Shown: piece after piece, positions 36,217 through 45,381 of the stretch | Numbering within the stretch: the stretch's first letter is position 1 | Layout of the letters: each line of letters opens with the position of its first letter | NCBI GenBank assembly: GCA_963786975.1 | Contig: CAWBBE010000011.1 | Coordinates: 1 to 64,000 of the forward strand | Length of the DNA stretch: 64,000 nucleotides | From: Palsa-506 sp963786975 | Lineage (GTDB): Bacteria > Actinomycetota > Actinomycetes > Streptosporangiales > Streptosporangiaceae | Direction: 5' to 3' | Notes under the pieces: generated by a model | What the model saw: the letters and a program-made list of their open reading frames with translations, nothing else | Told to the model about the DNA's origin: nothing | Databases searched by the model: none | Made by a program: the position numbers and the translations under genes

Positions 36217-36513
36217 TCAGACCGACTCGCCGGGCTGCTGGCCTTCATCGCCGGGCCAGATCCCGGTGAGCCGGCGTGTCCCCTCGGCGGCGCCGCGATC
36301 GACGGCGGCCTTGACCACCGCGAAGATCGCGCCTTGCAACATCGCGGCCAGCAGGATTTCCCCCCACCCCCGCCGCTCATCGGTGGGCTTAGGCGCGTCT
36401 GCCCGGCCGATGAGCTTCCAGATCCTCTTGAAGATCAGCCCGGCGAGCAACCCGCCAACCATGCCAGCGATATGGTCCATCGGCTTGAACAACAACCTGA
36501 TCATCTTGATCAT
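36217..36513 (-). CDS. DUF4235 family membrane protein
   Basis: This 98-residue protein has two hydrophobic segments (PMDHIAGMVGGLLAGLIF and ILLAAMLQGAIFAVVKAAVD) joined by KRIWKLIGRADAPKPTDERR, and ends with RGAAEGTRRLTGIWPGDE. This matches DUF4235, a small actinobacterial membrane family of unknown role. GGGAGAAG precedes the ATG at 36513. It is divergent from the PPK2 gene. Confidence 0.85.
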   Translation of the reverse strand: MIKMIRLLFKPMDHIAGMVGGLLAGLIFKRIWKLIGRADAPKPTDERRGWGEILLAAMLQGAIFAVVKAAVDRGAAEGTRRLTGIWPGDEGQQPGESV

Positions 36514-36739
36514 CGTCTTCTCCCAAGCAGCCTTCTGACCCGTATATACCTGTCAGGCGTTCAACGTCGTCCGGACCCGTCCGCGAGCTGGCATGATCGC
36601 CACCCGACTGTTCATACCCATCCGTCTGGCCCGCGAAGTCGTTCGCCCAGGTGGCTCCCATGTTCGCTCCCAGCATGGCGCCTGGCGCCATACGGGTACA
36701 TGCGAATCCCGCCGTTCCGGGTCGCGGAAGTTGCGCTCC

Positions 36740-37578
36740 CGCCGGATCAGGATTCCGGTCACTGGCCTCGCAGCGCCGGGGCTCTCAGCGCGGCTGCGGG
36801 AGGTACGCCGCAGTATCAATGTCGCGATCACCAAGGACGACGACTGTCCACCTGCGAGCTGGGTCGCCTTGCAGGAATGGGTCAAGGCGTCCGGCGCCCG
36901 GATCTGCGTCGTGTTCGAGGGCCGGGATACCGCCGGGAAGGGAGGCAGGATCAAGCGGATCACCGAGTGGGTCAGCCCGCGGGTGTTCCGGGTCATCGCG
37001 CTGCCCGCCCCGGCCGGGCGGGAGAAAGTCGCAGATGTACATCCAGCGGTACCTGCCGCATTTCCCGGCGGCCGGCGAGGTCGTGATCTTCGACCGCAGC
37101 TGGTACAACCGGGCGGGCGTCGAGCCGGTGATGGGCTTTTGCACCCCGGAGCAGACCGAGCGGTTCCTCGAGCTCACGCCGGGGGTCGAGAAGGCCATGG
37201 CCGATGACGGGATCCTGCTGCTGAAGTACTGGCTGGAGGTCAGCGCCGGCGAGCAGGCCCGCCGGCTGCAAAGCCATCCGCGACCCGCGGAAGATCTGGA
37301 AGCTGTCGGACCTGGACCTGAAGTCCTGCCGCCGCTGGCATGACTACTCCCGGGCCCGGGACGCGATGCTCGCCGCCACCGGCACCGCCTGGGCGCCCTG
37401 GTACATCGCGGGCACCGACGATAAGAAACGGGGCCGTCTCAACATCATCAGCCACCTGCTCAGCCAGGTCCCCTACACCCCGCTCGCCCCCCGGGACATC
37501 ACGCTGCCCAAACGGCAGCAGGCCCGCGGCTACCTCCAGCCGGACCTGCCATTGCGGCACATCCCCACGCCGTTCTAA
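36740..37578 (+). pseudogene. ppk2: Polyphosphate kinase 2, two frameshifts
   Basis: PPK2 moves phosphate between polyphosphate and nucleotides. The first frame has LQEWVKASGARICVVFEGRD and the Walker A loop GRDTAGKGG, then ITEWVSPRVFRVIALPAP. One extra base near 37029 shifts to MYIQRYLPHFPAAGEVVIFD, RSWYNRAGVEPVMGF (Walker B) and LLKYWLEVSAGEQARRL. Another extra base near 37270 shifts to IRDPRKIWKLSDLDLKSC, AWAPWYIAGTDDKKRGRLNI and SHLLSQVPY. All catalytic motifs survive, so repairing two bases restores the enzyme. The N-terminal 40 residues do not look like the family, so the start given is approximate. Confidence 0.75.
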
Positions 37579-38008
37579 CCGGCCAGGCGGGGCCAAGGGA
37601 TAACCGGTTGCGGGACACGATGCGCTGCCTATCTGGGGCGTAGCCCGGGCCGCGCACGCCGGGACCACCGCGTTCTGGGAGGGCACAGGTACCTTAGGCC
37701 GCCTGCTGCTGCCGTCAGGGCGGTAACGGGCTGGATGGCCGGGCCGAGCGCCAGCGCCAGATCCTGCGCTGCGTGCTGGCCGACAGCGCCGACCACGATG
37801 AGGATGACAACCCCGGAGCTAATCCGGGGATTTCGGCATCTCGGCGGGACCTTGGCCCCTGTCAAACCGGGCCGGCCATGGGGAAGCATGGACGAGTCAT
37901 TCAGTTGTGAGCAGTTCTGCGATGAAGACACGGCCTCCGGCGTGCCGATGGTACGGCTCAGCGCCGCGGCGCCAGTGCCCGGGCGTCGCGCACGGGGGGA
38001 AGGAACCG
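37579..38008. other. No recognisable gene
   Basis: A 7-bp hairpin (CCCCGGA / TCCGGGG, 37814-37832) could end PPK2 transcription. GGGGGGAAGGA before 38009 is a ribosome site. Confidence 0.35.
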
Positions 38009-38317
38009 ATGGCGAGTCACGCCGGGTGGGAAGAGCTGGCCAGCGAGAACGAGCGGCTGACCGGGCTGGCGGACTCCCATGGTCGGGTGCCAGCCGGCAC
38101 CGGTATGAGCGCTACCGCGGGTGGCGGCAGCGGCTCGCTCGCGGCGGGGTCGCCGTCGGCACGTACCCGCTTCACCTTCCGGCTTCGCCGGTACCTCAAG
38201 GGGAGTGTGCCTTCCTTCGCGCTGGCCGGCGCGATGGCCGGCCTGCTCCTCGCCGTGGTCGCCGGCCATGGTGACCTTTCCTGGGAGTCGCCGTGTTGCA
38301 TGCCCGGCTTGACCTGA
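38009..38317 (+). CDS. Small single-helix membrane protein
   Basis: This 102-residue ORF starts MASHAGWEELASENERLTGL, continues through a Gly/Ser-rich linker and has one membrane helix (FALAGAMAGLLLAVVAGHG) after an Arg-rich stretch. A good GGAAGGA site precedes the ATG. It overlaps the next gene by 25 bases in another frame. No family is recognised; coding status rests on the ribosome site and the helix. Confidence 0.4.
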   Translation: MASHAGWEELASENERLTGLADSHGRVPAGTGMSATAGGGSGSLAAGSPSARTRFTFRLRRYLKGSVPSFALAGAMAGLLLAVVAGHGDLSWESPCCMPGLT

Positions 38318-38907
38318 TCACCGCGGATCCGCTTCGGCTGGGCGAATCTGTCAGTTACCTCGAGAGCGAGGTCCGCCCGGCGGTCGAGGGGCTGCGGGCC
38401 AATCTGGGGATGTCGCTGCTGGCGAACCCCGGGCTCGGTGCCGCGGTACTCGAGTCCTTCTGGGTGTCGCACGATGCGCTGCTGGACAGCGAGCAGGCAG
38501 TGGCGCCGCTGCGCAGCGAAATTGCCCGGCGGGCCGGGGGAACGGTCATCGCCGAGCGCTACCGGATTCCGGTGTTCGAGCGCGAGGCGCCGTTGGGTGG
38601 CGGGGAGGGGGTCCGGCTGACGCGGATGGTGGCCGGGCGGGCGGCGTTCGAGGATGCCATCGAGGTGTTCGGGGATACCGCCGTCCCGTGGCTGGCGGAA
38701 TTCGGCGGGTTCCGCGGCGCGCTGCTGTTCGCCGACCCGGCGTCCGGGCATCTGATCAGCGAGACCGTCTGGCAGGACCCGGCTGCGCTGGCCGCTAGCC
38801 CGGGCGCCGCCGCGGTGGCGCGGTTCGGTGGCGCAGGCCCGGCTGGATGCGTGATCCGGGCGGTTGAGGAGTACACGCTGGTGTTCAGTTCCGCGCGGAA
38901 AGCCTGA
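38293..38907 (+). CDS. Two-module dimeric alpha/beta barrel (ABM-like) protein
   Basis: This 204-residue protein holds two ferredoxin-like modules of the antibiotic-biosynthesis-monooxygenase type. The first has LRANLGMSLLANPGLGAAVL then ESFWVSHDALLDSEQAVAPL; the second has FGGFRGALLFADPASGHLIS then ETVWQDPAALAASPGAAAV. Such proteins act as cofactor-free monooxygenases, heme-binding proteins or simple stabilisers. GTG at 38293 follows GGGAG. The function is not resolved. Confidence 0.75.
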   Translation: MLHARLDLITADPLRLGESVSYLESEVRPAVEGLRANLGMSLLANPGLGAAVLESFWVSHDALLDSEQAVAPLRSEIARRAGGTVIAERYRIPVFEREAPLGGGEGVRLTRMVAGRAAFEDAIEVFGDTAVPWLAEFGGFRGALLFADPASGHLISETVWQDPAALAASPGAAAVARFGGAGPAGCVIRAVEEYTLVFSSARKA

Positions 38908-39429
38908 CCGGCTGCCTGGCCAGGTTCATGCCCACGGGAGTGGTGTATGGGGTAGCTGATCCGGTTGTGACTAGCCTGCCTGGTTACGGGCGTGTTGGCG
39001 TGAACTGAGACGGCCACCTTACGGTTCTGGTTCTGGGCCTGGGCCTGGGCCAGGGACCAGGGCCAATCCGTGCCCGGCACGCCGCCTGGCACTCCGGATG
39101 GCCGGCGCAGGCGATGACTGTGATCGGCGACCTGTCCGGGCACACGTTCGCAGGCTGTCCCGATGCGCGATGGCCATGACCGCGAAGCAAGTCCTTCCTG
39201 CCGGGCCCGCGTGCCCGAACCTGCTCCGCGATAGGGACCTTGGTCCCTGGCCTGGCGGGCGTACCGGAAGAACGATGAGGATCCAGAGAATGGAACGGGA
39301 ATGAGCATGAGGGCTGACGTCGCACGCCAGCATGAGGACGGCAGCGGCGGCCCGTTCCTGTTGTGAGGGCGATAATGGGGCGCGGGACGGCGAAGGCTGC
39401 TGGGTGCTGTTGACGGGAAGGCCAGGACA
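38908..39429. other. No recognisable gene; short GGGCCT repeat
   Basis: A small tandem of GGGCCT units lies at about 39037-39056. Otherwise no gene or RNA is apparent. Confidence 0.4.
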
Positions 39430-40413
39430 ATGACAGAGGACGCACCCGTCCGCGGGAAGGACGGTCCGGCAGACCCCGGCATCGCACCGGGGGCGGGGTC
39501 TGTGACCGGCGCGGCGGCCCAGCGGATCGACCCGGGGTCGCTGGGGTCGGCGTTCGCGCGTACGCACCACGTGCTTCAGCTGGAGTTCGGGGACCGCCGG
39601 GATTTTGATGATCCGCGGCGGGAGTGGCGGCGGCTGTTCTCGGAGCTGCTGGGTACCTTCGCGCTGGTGCTGGCGGCCGCGGGCGGCGGGCTCTTGCACG
39701 CGAAGGGGCAGATCAGCCTGCCTGCGGCGGTGGTCGCCCCGGGCCTGATGGTGATGGCGATCATCTTGTTCATGGGCGCGGTCTCCGGCGCGCACCTGAA
39801 CCCGGCGGTGTCGCTGGCGTTCGCGCTGCGCGGCGACTTCCCGTGGAAGCGCGTCCCGGGGTACATCGTCATCCAGCTGGTCGGCGCGACGCTGGCGTGC
39901 TTGTTCCTGCGCTGGGTGTTCGGGAACGTTGAGCATCTGGGGGCGACGCTGCCGGGCCCCGGGTATCACGACTGGCAGGCCCTGCTGATGGAGATCGTGC
40001 TCACCGCGCTGCTGGTCAGCGTGATCTTGGGGACCGCGTCGGCCGCGCAGAACGTCGGCGCGATCGCCGCGCTCGGCGTCGGCGGCTACATCGCGCTGGC
40101 TGGCCTGTGGGCGGCACCGGTCAGCGGCGTGTCGATGAACCCGGCCCGTTCCTTCGGCCCCGCGCTGGCCAGCGGCTACTGGACGAGTTACTGGGTGTAC
40201 CTCGCCGGGCCGCTGGCCGGCGCGCTGATCGCCGTCGGCTGCGCGTTCGTGCTGCGCGGCCGCGGCGGCGACGTCATCTCCCGCGCCGCGGGCTCCGGCG
40301 TGCTGGACGAGGGAGCCCTGGCCGCCAAGGCGAAGCTGTCCCAGGAAATCGACCAGGGCCAGGTCGTCCCCCCCGGCATCGCCGGCACCGATACGCAGCG
40401 CTCAGGGGCATGA
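39430..40413 (+). CDS. MIP family channel (aquaporin / glycerol facilitator)
   Basis: This 327-residue channel has six membrane helices and both pore NPA motifs, SGAHLNPAVS near residue 120 and SGVSMNPARSFGPAL near residue 233. The first pore helix is preceded by a 65-residue hydrophilic extension, and a 40-residue soluble tail follows, both longer than in typical aquaporins. It would pass water, glycerol or other small neutral solutes. GTT-rich spacer before the ATG shows only a weak ribosome site (GGGAAGG). It stands alone. Confidence 0.92.
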   Translation: MTEDAPVRGKDGPADPGIAPGAGSVTGAAAQRIDPGSLGSAFARTHHVLQLEFGDRRDFDDPRREWRRLFSELLGTFALVLAAAGGGLLHAKGQISLPAAVVAPGLMVMAIILFMGAVSGAHLNPAVSLAFALRGDFPWKRVPGYIVIQLVGATLACLFLRWVFGNVEHLGATLPGPGYHDWQALLMEIVLTALLVSVILGTASAAQNVGAIAALGVGGYIALAGLWAAPVSGVSMNPARSFGPALASGYWTSYWVYLAGPLAGALIAVGCAFVLRGRGGDVISRAAGSGVLDEGALAAKAKLSQEIDQGQVVPPGIAGTDTQRSGA

Positions 40414-40750
40414 TCGGGAGCCTGATGGCTAGCTCCTGCCGCTGCCTTCTGCCCGGGTACCCTCATGGCGGGCTCCCGGTCGGAATGCTGTTTCAGCTGC
40501 GTTGCTGGCGGTGGTCATCCCGCAAGGCCAGGCCTGCTGCCGCAATGTGAGCTGGTAACCATGCTCGCTCCGCGGGAACCGCCCGGTATGGCAGTGTGCC
40601 GGGCGCCGTGCCTGGGCGCGCTGCCGGGCCGGCGGCCCGGTGGCGCGGGCGAGCCGAGCTCATCGCACATTCTGGCATCGGCTGGGATGGCGCTGGCCGG
40701 CAACTGCGGAACGGCAGGCCCGGAGGTGAAGGGATAGCCCGGTGGGCTGG
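40414..40750. other. No recognisable gene
   Basis: An 8-base inverted repeat (CGGGAGCC at 40415, GGCTCCCG at 40471) frames the end of the aquaporin gene and could form a long-looped terminator. Nothing else is supported. Confidence 0.35.
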
Positions 40751-40951
40751 TCAGCCGGCGGTGATGGTGCGGTCGACGCGCACCGGGTTGCGGAACCGGT
40801 CCAGCACCGGGCAGTGCTCACCAACCGCGGCGGCGAGTTCCCGGTAGCGCTGCACGGTCTCGGGGCCGGTGACCGAGACGGCCACCCGGACCGCCGTGAA
40901 GCCCGGTCGGACATCACCGTCGAACCCGAGGAACCCGCGCGGGGCGGCCAT
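40751..40951 (-). pseudogene. OsmC family C-terminal fragment
   Basis: The frame reads RGFLGFDGDVRPGFTAVRVA, TGPETVQRYRELAAAVGEHC and PVLDRFRNPVRVDRTITAG. This is the C-terminal half of an OsmC/Ohr-type peroxidase with its second redox Cys (EHCPVLD). The N-terminal half with the first Cys is missing. A closely similar fragment lies at 63003-63345. Confidence 0.75.
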
Positions 40952-40996
40952 CAATTAGCTATTTATTCTATCGGAATGCTTGTATATGCTCCGGGT

Positions 40997-42409
40997 ATGC
41001 GTGGCTTGAGCTATCCAGAGGACCGCGGGCCGGTCGTCGCGGTCGTCGGTGGCGGCGCCAGCGGCACGCTGGCCGCGGCTCACCTGATCCGCTCCGCAGC
41101 CGCACGGCACTGCCCGCTGCGGATCGTCCTGATCGACCGGCATGGCCGCCACGGACTGGGCCGGGCATACGGCACGACGCATCCCGATCACTTGCTGAAC
41201 GCGCCCGCCGCTCAGATGAGCGCACTGGCCGGCGATCCGGATCACCTGACTCGCTGGACATGCGGGGCTGGCATCGCGGGTGCCGGGTTCCTGCCCAGGC
41301 ATGCCTATGGCCGGTACCTGCGGGACACGCTGTCGGATGCGGAGCGGCGGGCGCAGCCGCTCTGCCGGGTCACCCAGGTCACCTCCGATGCCGTGGCGAT
41401 CCGCCACAATGCCCGCGGCCGCCCGCTGCGCCTGCTGCTCGCCGATGGCTGTATCGACGTCGACATTGTGATACTGGCGATCGGCAACCTGGCGCCCGCG
41501 CTGCCGTTCCCGGCTCCGCCAGGCCCCCGGTTCATCGCCGACCCATGGGCGCCGGGCGCGCTGGACAATGTCGGGGATGGCAGCCCGGTGATCGTGGTGG
41601 GCACGGGACTGACCATGCTGGATGTGGCCATCGCGGCGACCAGCGGCAACCGGTATACCGCCGTGCACGCGGTGTCCCGGCACGGGCTGCTCCCGCGCGT
41701 TCACCGGGGTCCGGCCGCGGCGGGCAGCGATATCTGGCTGCCCGCCCTCTCCGGCGCCGGCCCGGTACGGCTCGCGGAACTCATGTGGCAAGTCCGTGCT
41801 TGCCTGGCCACCCGCCGCGGTTGCTGGCCAGAGGTGATCGATGCGCTCCGGCCGCATGCTCCCGGCCTCTGGCAGCGGATGCCAGCCCGGGACAAGCGCC
41901 TTTTCCTCCGCCATGTTGCCCGGTACTGGGAAGTGCACCGGCACCGCGCGCCGCCCGCGACAGCCTCCAGGATTGCCGAGCTCCGGTGCACCGGGAGGCT
42001 GTCCGTGCACCGCGGCAGCGTCATCTCCGCCGCCGAGCAAGCGGGGCGCCTGAGCGTACAGATCGGCCAGGGCGGCACCACAGCCGAGCTGACCGCGGGC
42101 TGGCTCATCAACGCAACCGGCCCGGCCACCGACATCACCCGCGCCGCCGACCCGCTGCTGCGTGACCTCCTCGGCCGCGGGCTGGCCCGGCCGGACCCGC
42201 TGCGGCTCGGGATCGACGCCGACCCGGCCGGCGCCGTGCTCGACGCGACCGGCAGGCCAAGCAGCACCATCTTCACGCTCGGCCCGCCGCTGCGGGGGCT
42301 CTGGTACGAGACCACGGCCATCCCCGAGATCCGCGACCAGGCAGCCGTCCTTGCCCGCCGCCTGACCGCCGGAACGCAGGCCAGCCAGCGCCCCGGCAAT
42401 GCGGCCTGA
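40997..42409 (+). CDS. FAD/NAD(P)-binding protein (NAD_binding_9 type)
   Basis: This is a 470-residue flavoprotein. The FAD dinucleotide motif VVAVVGGGASGTLAA starts near residue 12, followed by LGRAYGTTHPDHLLNAPAAQ, the signature of the YdhS/FAD-NAD(P)-binding family. A second nucleotide motif appears in VIVVGTGLTMLDVAIA, and the end carries GWLINATGPATDITRAADPL. Relatives include uncharacterised oxidoreductases and lysine/ornithine monooxygenase-like enzymes. The ATG at 40997 puts the motif at the usual distance; upstream frame overlaps an OsmC relic. No operon partner is evident. Confidence 0.85.
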   Translation: MRGLSYPEDRGPVVAVVGGGASGTLAAAHLIRSAAARHCPLRIVLIDRHGRHGLGRAYGTTHPDHLLNAPAAQMSALAGDPDHLTRWTCGAGIAGAGFLPRHAYGRYLRDTLSDAERRAQPLCRVTQVTSDAVAIRHNARGRPLRLLLADGCIDVDIVILAIGNLAPALPFPAPPGPRFIADPWAPGALDNVGDGSPVIVVGTGLTMLDVAIAATSGNRYTAVHAVSRHGLLPRVHRGPAAAGSDIWLPALSGAGPVRLAELMWQVRACLATRRGCWPEVIDALRPHAPGLWQRMPARDKRLFLRHVARYWEVHRHRAPPATASRIAELRCTGRLSVHRGSVISAAEQAGRLSVQIGQGGTTAELTAGWLINATGPATDITRAADPLLRDLLGRGLARPDPLRLGIDADPAGAVLDATGRPSSTIFTLGPPLRGLWYETTAIPEIRDQAAVLARRLTAGTQASQRPGNAA

Positions 42410-42717
42410 GCGCTATCAGCAAACCGGCTCCGGACGCCGGAAAACGTGCCGGGATGGCCGAGCCGCGCCGTACCGGCAGAATCACCAATGCGCTGCGCTC
42501 ACTGTACTCGTGCGGCGACAAGATGACCCGGGTGCTGGCGGCCGCGGGTCCGCGGCACGGGTCGCGCTCCTCGTCGGACATCCCGGATACGCCCGGCTGG
42601 AACGCGGGGAGTTCGGGCCCGCGCTTGCCAGTCGGATACCAAAGGTTTAGCATTATGATATCAGATTTAGGGCCGGACGGAGCGCCGCCATAAGGGCGGC
42701 AGGCAGAGGAGACGGCC
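42410..42717. other. Leader region of the ABC exporter locus
   Basis: Apart from a doubtful ORF at 42454-42693, the stretch ends in an AT-richer patch (42640-42665, with TTTAGCATTATGATATCAG) that could hold the promoter, then AGAGGAGAC before the first mini-ORF. Confidence 0.4.
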
Positions 42718-42831
42718 ATGGGCGTACCCGACAGCGCGGTCACGGGACGGGTCGTCGTCCCAGCGGGCACGGACCAGCGCGCGGTCGCGAGTTGCCCGCG
42801 GCGCGAGGACTGCACGGGCTGGGACCGATGA
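42718..42831 (+). CDS. Mini-ORF 1, 37 residues, before ABC exporter
   Basis: This ORF encodes MGVPDSAVTGRVVVPAGTDQ followed by a tail with two cysteines (ASCPRREDCTGWDR). AGAGGAGAC is at an ideal distance from the ATG, and the TGA overlaps the next mini-ORF by four bases. There is no known family. It could be a real peptide, for example an exported substrate of the transporter, or a regulatory leader. Confidence 0.45.
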   Translation: MGVPDSAVTGRVVVPAGTDQRAVASCPRREDCTGWDR

Positions 42832-42932
42832 ATGCGACGGCGGCCGGGGAGCCGCGGCGGGTCACGCCGTGGATCTGGCCCGCCTGTCGGCGGCACCGCT
42901 GGACGTGCTGGCAGCTTTTGGCGGTCCAGTAA
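42828..42932 (+). CDS. Mini-ORF 2, 34 residues, coupled to mini-ORF 1
   Basis: The frame starts at the ATGA overlap and encodes MNATAAGEPRRVTPWIWPAC, then a Trp/Arg/Cys-rich tail ending LLAVQ. It holds four Trp and two Cys in 34 residues. The ABC ATPase start follows 31 bases downstream. No family is recognised; overlap with mini-ORF 1 is the main support. Confidence 0.4.
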   Translation: MNATAAGEPRRVTPWIWPACRRHRWTCWQLLAVQ

Positions 42933-42963
42933 CAACCTCGTCAGAATGGCAGAAGGTACGGCC

Positions 42964-43809
42964 ATGAAAGTGGCAGGGGACGCGGAGACGATCATGGAGA
43001 CAAGCAGCGGGACCAGCGGGCTTCCTCGCTACCAGCCCAGAGCAGGCGCGTCGGCAGTCGTGGTGCGCGGGCTGCGGAAGAGGTTCGGCGACAAGGAGGC
43101 GGTGGCCGGCATTGACCTGCAGATCGCCGCAGGCTCCCTGGCCGGGCTGGTCGGGCCGAACGGCGCGGGCAAGACCACGTCGTTGTCGATGATGACCGGC
43201 CTGCTGCGGCCGGACGGCGGGCAGGTGCTGGTCAACGGGCTGGACGTGTGGGAGAACCCGCCAGCGGCCAAGGCGATCATCGGGGTGGTGCCGGCCGAGG
43301 TCAGGCTGTTCGAGCGCCTATCCGGCGAGGAACTGCTTGAGTACGCCGGGCGGCTGCGCGGCCTGCCGGCCGACGAGGCGCGGTCGCGGGCCGCCCAGCT
43401 GCTGGACGTGCTTGACCTGGCTGGCGACGCCCGGCGGCTGGTAGCCGACTACTCAACCGGCATGCGCAAAAAGGCCGCGCTCGGCTGCGCGCTGATCCAC
43501 AACCCGTCGGTGCTGTTCCTGGACGAGCCGCTGGAGGGGGTTGACCCGGTCTCCGCGGACGTGATCCGCCGCCTGCTGACGCGCTTTGCCGGCTCGGGCT
43601 CGACCGTGCTGTTCTCCAGCCATGTCATGGAACTGGTCGAGCAGGTCTGTGACCACGTGTCCATCATCGACAAGGGCAAGATCGTGGCGACCGGCACCAT
43701 CGACGAGGTGCGCGGTGGCAAGACGCTGCAGCGTGCCTTCATCGACCTGGTGGGCCCGCGCGCGACCGACGAGGAGGTGCTGTCATGGCTCGGCTCTTCG
43801 TCCAGCTGA
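42964..43809 (+). CDS. ABC transporter ATP-binding protein
   Basis: This is a 281-residue ABC-2-type ATPase. The Walker A loop GPNGAGKTT is near residue 63, a signature region YSTGMRKKAALGCALIHNP near 161 (TGMRK rather than SGGQ), and Walker B VLFLDEPLEGVDPVS near 182. The switch histidine is in LFSSHVMELVE. It energises the permease encoded just downstream, which starts inside its last 25 bases. AGAAGGT precedes the ATG at 42964. The pair likely exports a lipid, peptide or drug. Confidence 0.92.
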   Translation: MKVAGDAETIMETSSGTSGLPRYQPRAGASAVVVRGLRKRFGDKEAVAGIDLQIAAGSLAGLVGPNGAGKTTSLSMMTGLLRPDGGQVLVNGLDVWENPPAAKAIIGVVPAEVRLFERLSGEELLEYAGRLRGLPADEARSRAAQLLDVLDLAGDARRLVADYSTGMRKKAALGCALIHNPSVLFLDEPLEGVDPVSADVIRRLLTRFAGSGSTVLFSSHVMELVEQVCDHVSIIDKGKIVATGTIDEVRGGKTLQRAFIDLVGPRATDEEVLSWLGSSSS

Positions 43810-45377
43810 AGCTGCGCTTGCTGCTCAACGCGCTGCGCTCGTCCAGGACCGCGAAGATCTCCTTCATCATCAGCACGACCTTCGCCGTGCTGCTGGCGGC
43901 CGGCACGTTCGTGGTGCTGGCCGGGTTCCGCGGCAAGAGCACGTCGGTGGATCTGACCGCGGTCATTTTCACCGTGTTCGCGTTCGGCTGGCTGATCGGG
44001 CCCATCATGGTCTTCACGGTGGACAGCACCCTGGACCCGGCTACGCTGGCGCTCTACCCCCAGCGGACCCGCGAGCTCGCCACCGGGCTGCTTGCGGCAT
44101 CGTTCACCGGTATCTGGCCGGTGGCCAACGTCATCGGCCTGCTCGGTGTGACGGTCGGGCTGGCCGCTGGCGCCCTCGGCGTGACCGTCGCGGTCATCGC
44201 GGTGGTCTTGCAGGTGCTGTTCTGCATCGTCCTGTCGCGGTTCGTGACGACGTCCCTGGCCGGGCTTCTGCGCTCACGCCGGGGCAAGGACCTGGCGGCG
44301 TTTCTGGTCATCCCGCTGTTCGCGTTGTATGAGTTCTTCACCCAGGTGGTGCCCAAGGCGGCCGCCGAGGGCAAGATCACCGCGGCGAGCTTCACCGGCT
44401 TCGACTCGTGGATGCGCTGGCTACCGCCCGGCCTCGCCGCACACGCGATCCAGGACGCCTCGGACAGCAGGCCCGGCCTGGCCCTCGCCCGGCTGGGCGC
44501 GCTGGCGGCCGTCATCGTCGTGTTCGGCTGGCTGTGGGTCAGGTCGCTCAGCCGGGCGCTGGTAACAGCCGACACCACGACCCAGGCGGCGCGGGTCCGC
44601 GGCGCCAGGCTGCCGCTGGCCAGGTTCGGCCTGCGCGGTGCCGTCGCGGCCCGGTTCTGGCTCTACCAGCGCCGCGACCCCGCCTCCCTGGTCTACTGGG
44701 CGGTCGTCGCGGTCATCACGGTTGCGGTATCGGCTAGCTCCATCACCGGCAAGAACCACCATCCCGGGGTCATCCTGGCAAGCGCGGTCTTCGGCGCCGC
44801 GTTCGTCGGAATCTTCCACGCCAACTCGGCGGGGCTGACGGGTCCGCCGTTCCTCCTCGAGGCGACGGCGCTGAGCCGCACTCGCGACCTGCGTGCCTAC
44901 TTCTCCGGGCAGAACGCCGTGCTCTGCGTCATCGGCGCACCGCTAGTCGTCGCCGTCTGCTTCGGGCTCGCTGCCGCGGCCGGCCGGCCGGGATTCGGGG
45001 TCGAGGCGGCGCCGGTCGCCCTGGCCGGCCTCGGCGCGGCCCTCGGGCTTAGCAACCTGGTTACCGTCGGCCTGCCCTACCCCATGGCCAAGCGAGCCGG
45101 CATCCCGATGCTGGTGGCCGGGCAGGGTTACGCAGGCTACCGGCTCGGCAGCGTCTTGGGCACGCTGGCGGGCACCGCGGTGCTCGCCGCGCCGGTGATC
45201 GTAGCGGTCGTGCTGGCCCGAAACGACCCGCTGGCGATCCGGCTCGGGGTGCTGCTGCCGGGCGGAGCTGTCTACGGATTCGCGCTCGCGCTCGCCGGCG
45301 TCCGGCTAGCAGCCGCCGCCGCCGTCGGAAAGATACCCGAACTCTGCCAGGTCGCCCTGAGCAGTGCCATGGCGTAA
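43785..45377 (+). CDS. ABC-2-type exporter permease, 12-helix
   Basis: This is a 530-residue integral membrane protein with about twelve helices in two halves, separated by a soluble loop around residues 255-290 (SLSRALVTADTTTQAARV). Early helices include FAVLLAAGTFVVLAGF and VFAFGWLIGPIMVF; late ones LGTLAGTAVLAAPVIVAVVL and YGFALALAGVRLAAAAAV. Having two sets of six helices in one chain suggests a pseudo-dimeric partner for the ATPase. GAGGAGG in the ATPase 3' end serves as its ribosome site, so translation is coupled. Confidence 0.88.
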   Translation: MARLFVQLKLRLLLNALRSSRTAKISFIISTTFAVLLAAGTFVVLAGFRGKSTSVDLTAVIFTVFAFGWLIGPIMVFTVDSTLDPATLALYPQRTRELATGLLAASFTGIWPVANVIGLLGVTVGLAAGALGVTVAVIAVVLQVLFCIVLSRFVTTSLAGLLRSRRGKDLAAFLVIPLFALYEFFTQVVPKAAAEGKITAASFTGFDSWMRWLPPGLAAHAIQDASDSRPGLALARLGALAAVIVVFGWLWVRSLSRALVTADTTTQAARVRGARLPLARFGLRGAVAARFWLYQRRDPASLVYWAVVAVITVAVSASSITGKNHHPGVILASAVFGAAFVGIFHANSAGLTGPPFLLEATALSRTRDLRAYFSGQNAVLCVIGAPLVVAVCFGLAAAAGRPGFGVEAAPVALAGLGAALGLSNLVTVGLPYPMAKRAGIPMLVAGQGYAGYRLGSVLGTLAGTAVLAAPVIVAVVLARNDPLAIRLGVLLPGGAVYGFALALAGVRLAAAAAVGKIPELCQVALSSAMA

Positions 45378-45381
45378 GTCG

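Noticed and set aside
39037..39056. GGGCCT tandem as a repeat element
   Set aside because: Only three units; too short to be more than local low complexity.
42454..42693. A 79-codon frame upstream of the exporter mini-ORFs
   Set aside because: No ribosome site and no family; it runs through an AT-rich probable promoter.
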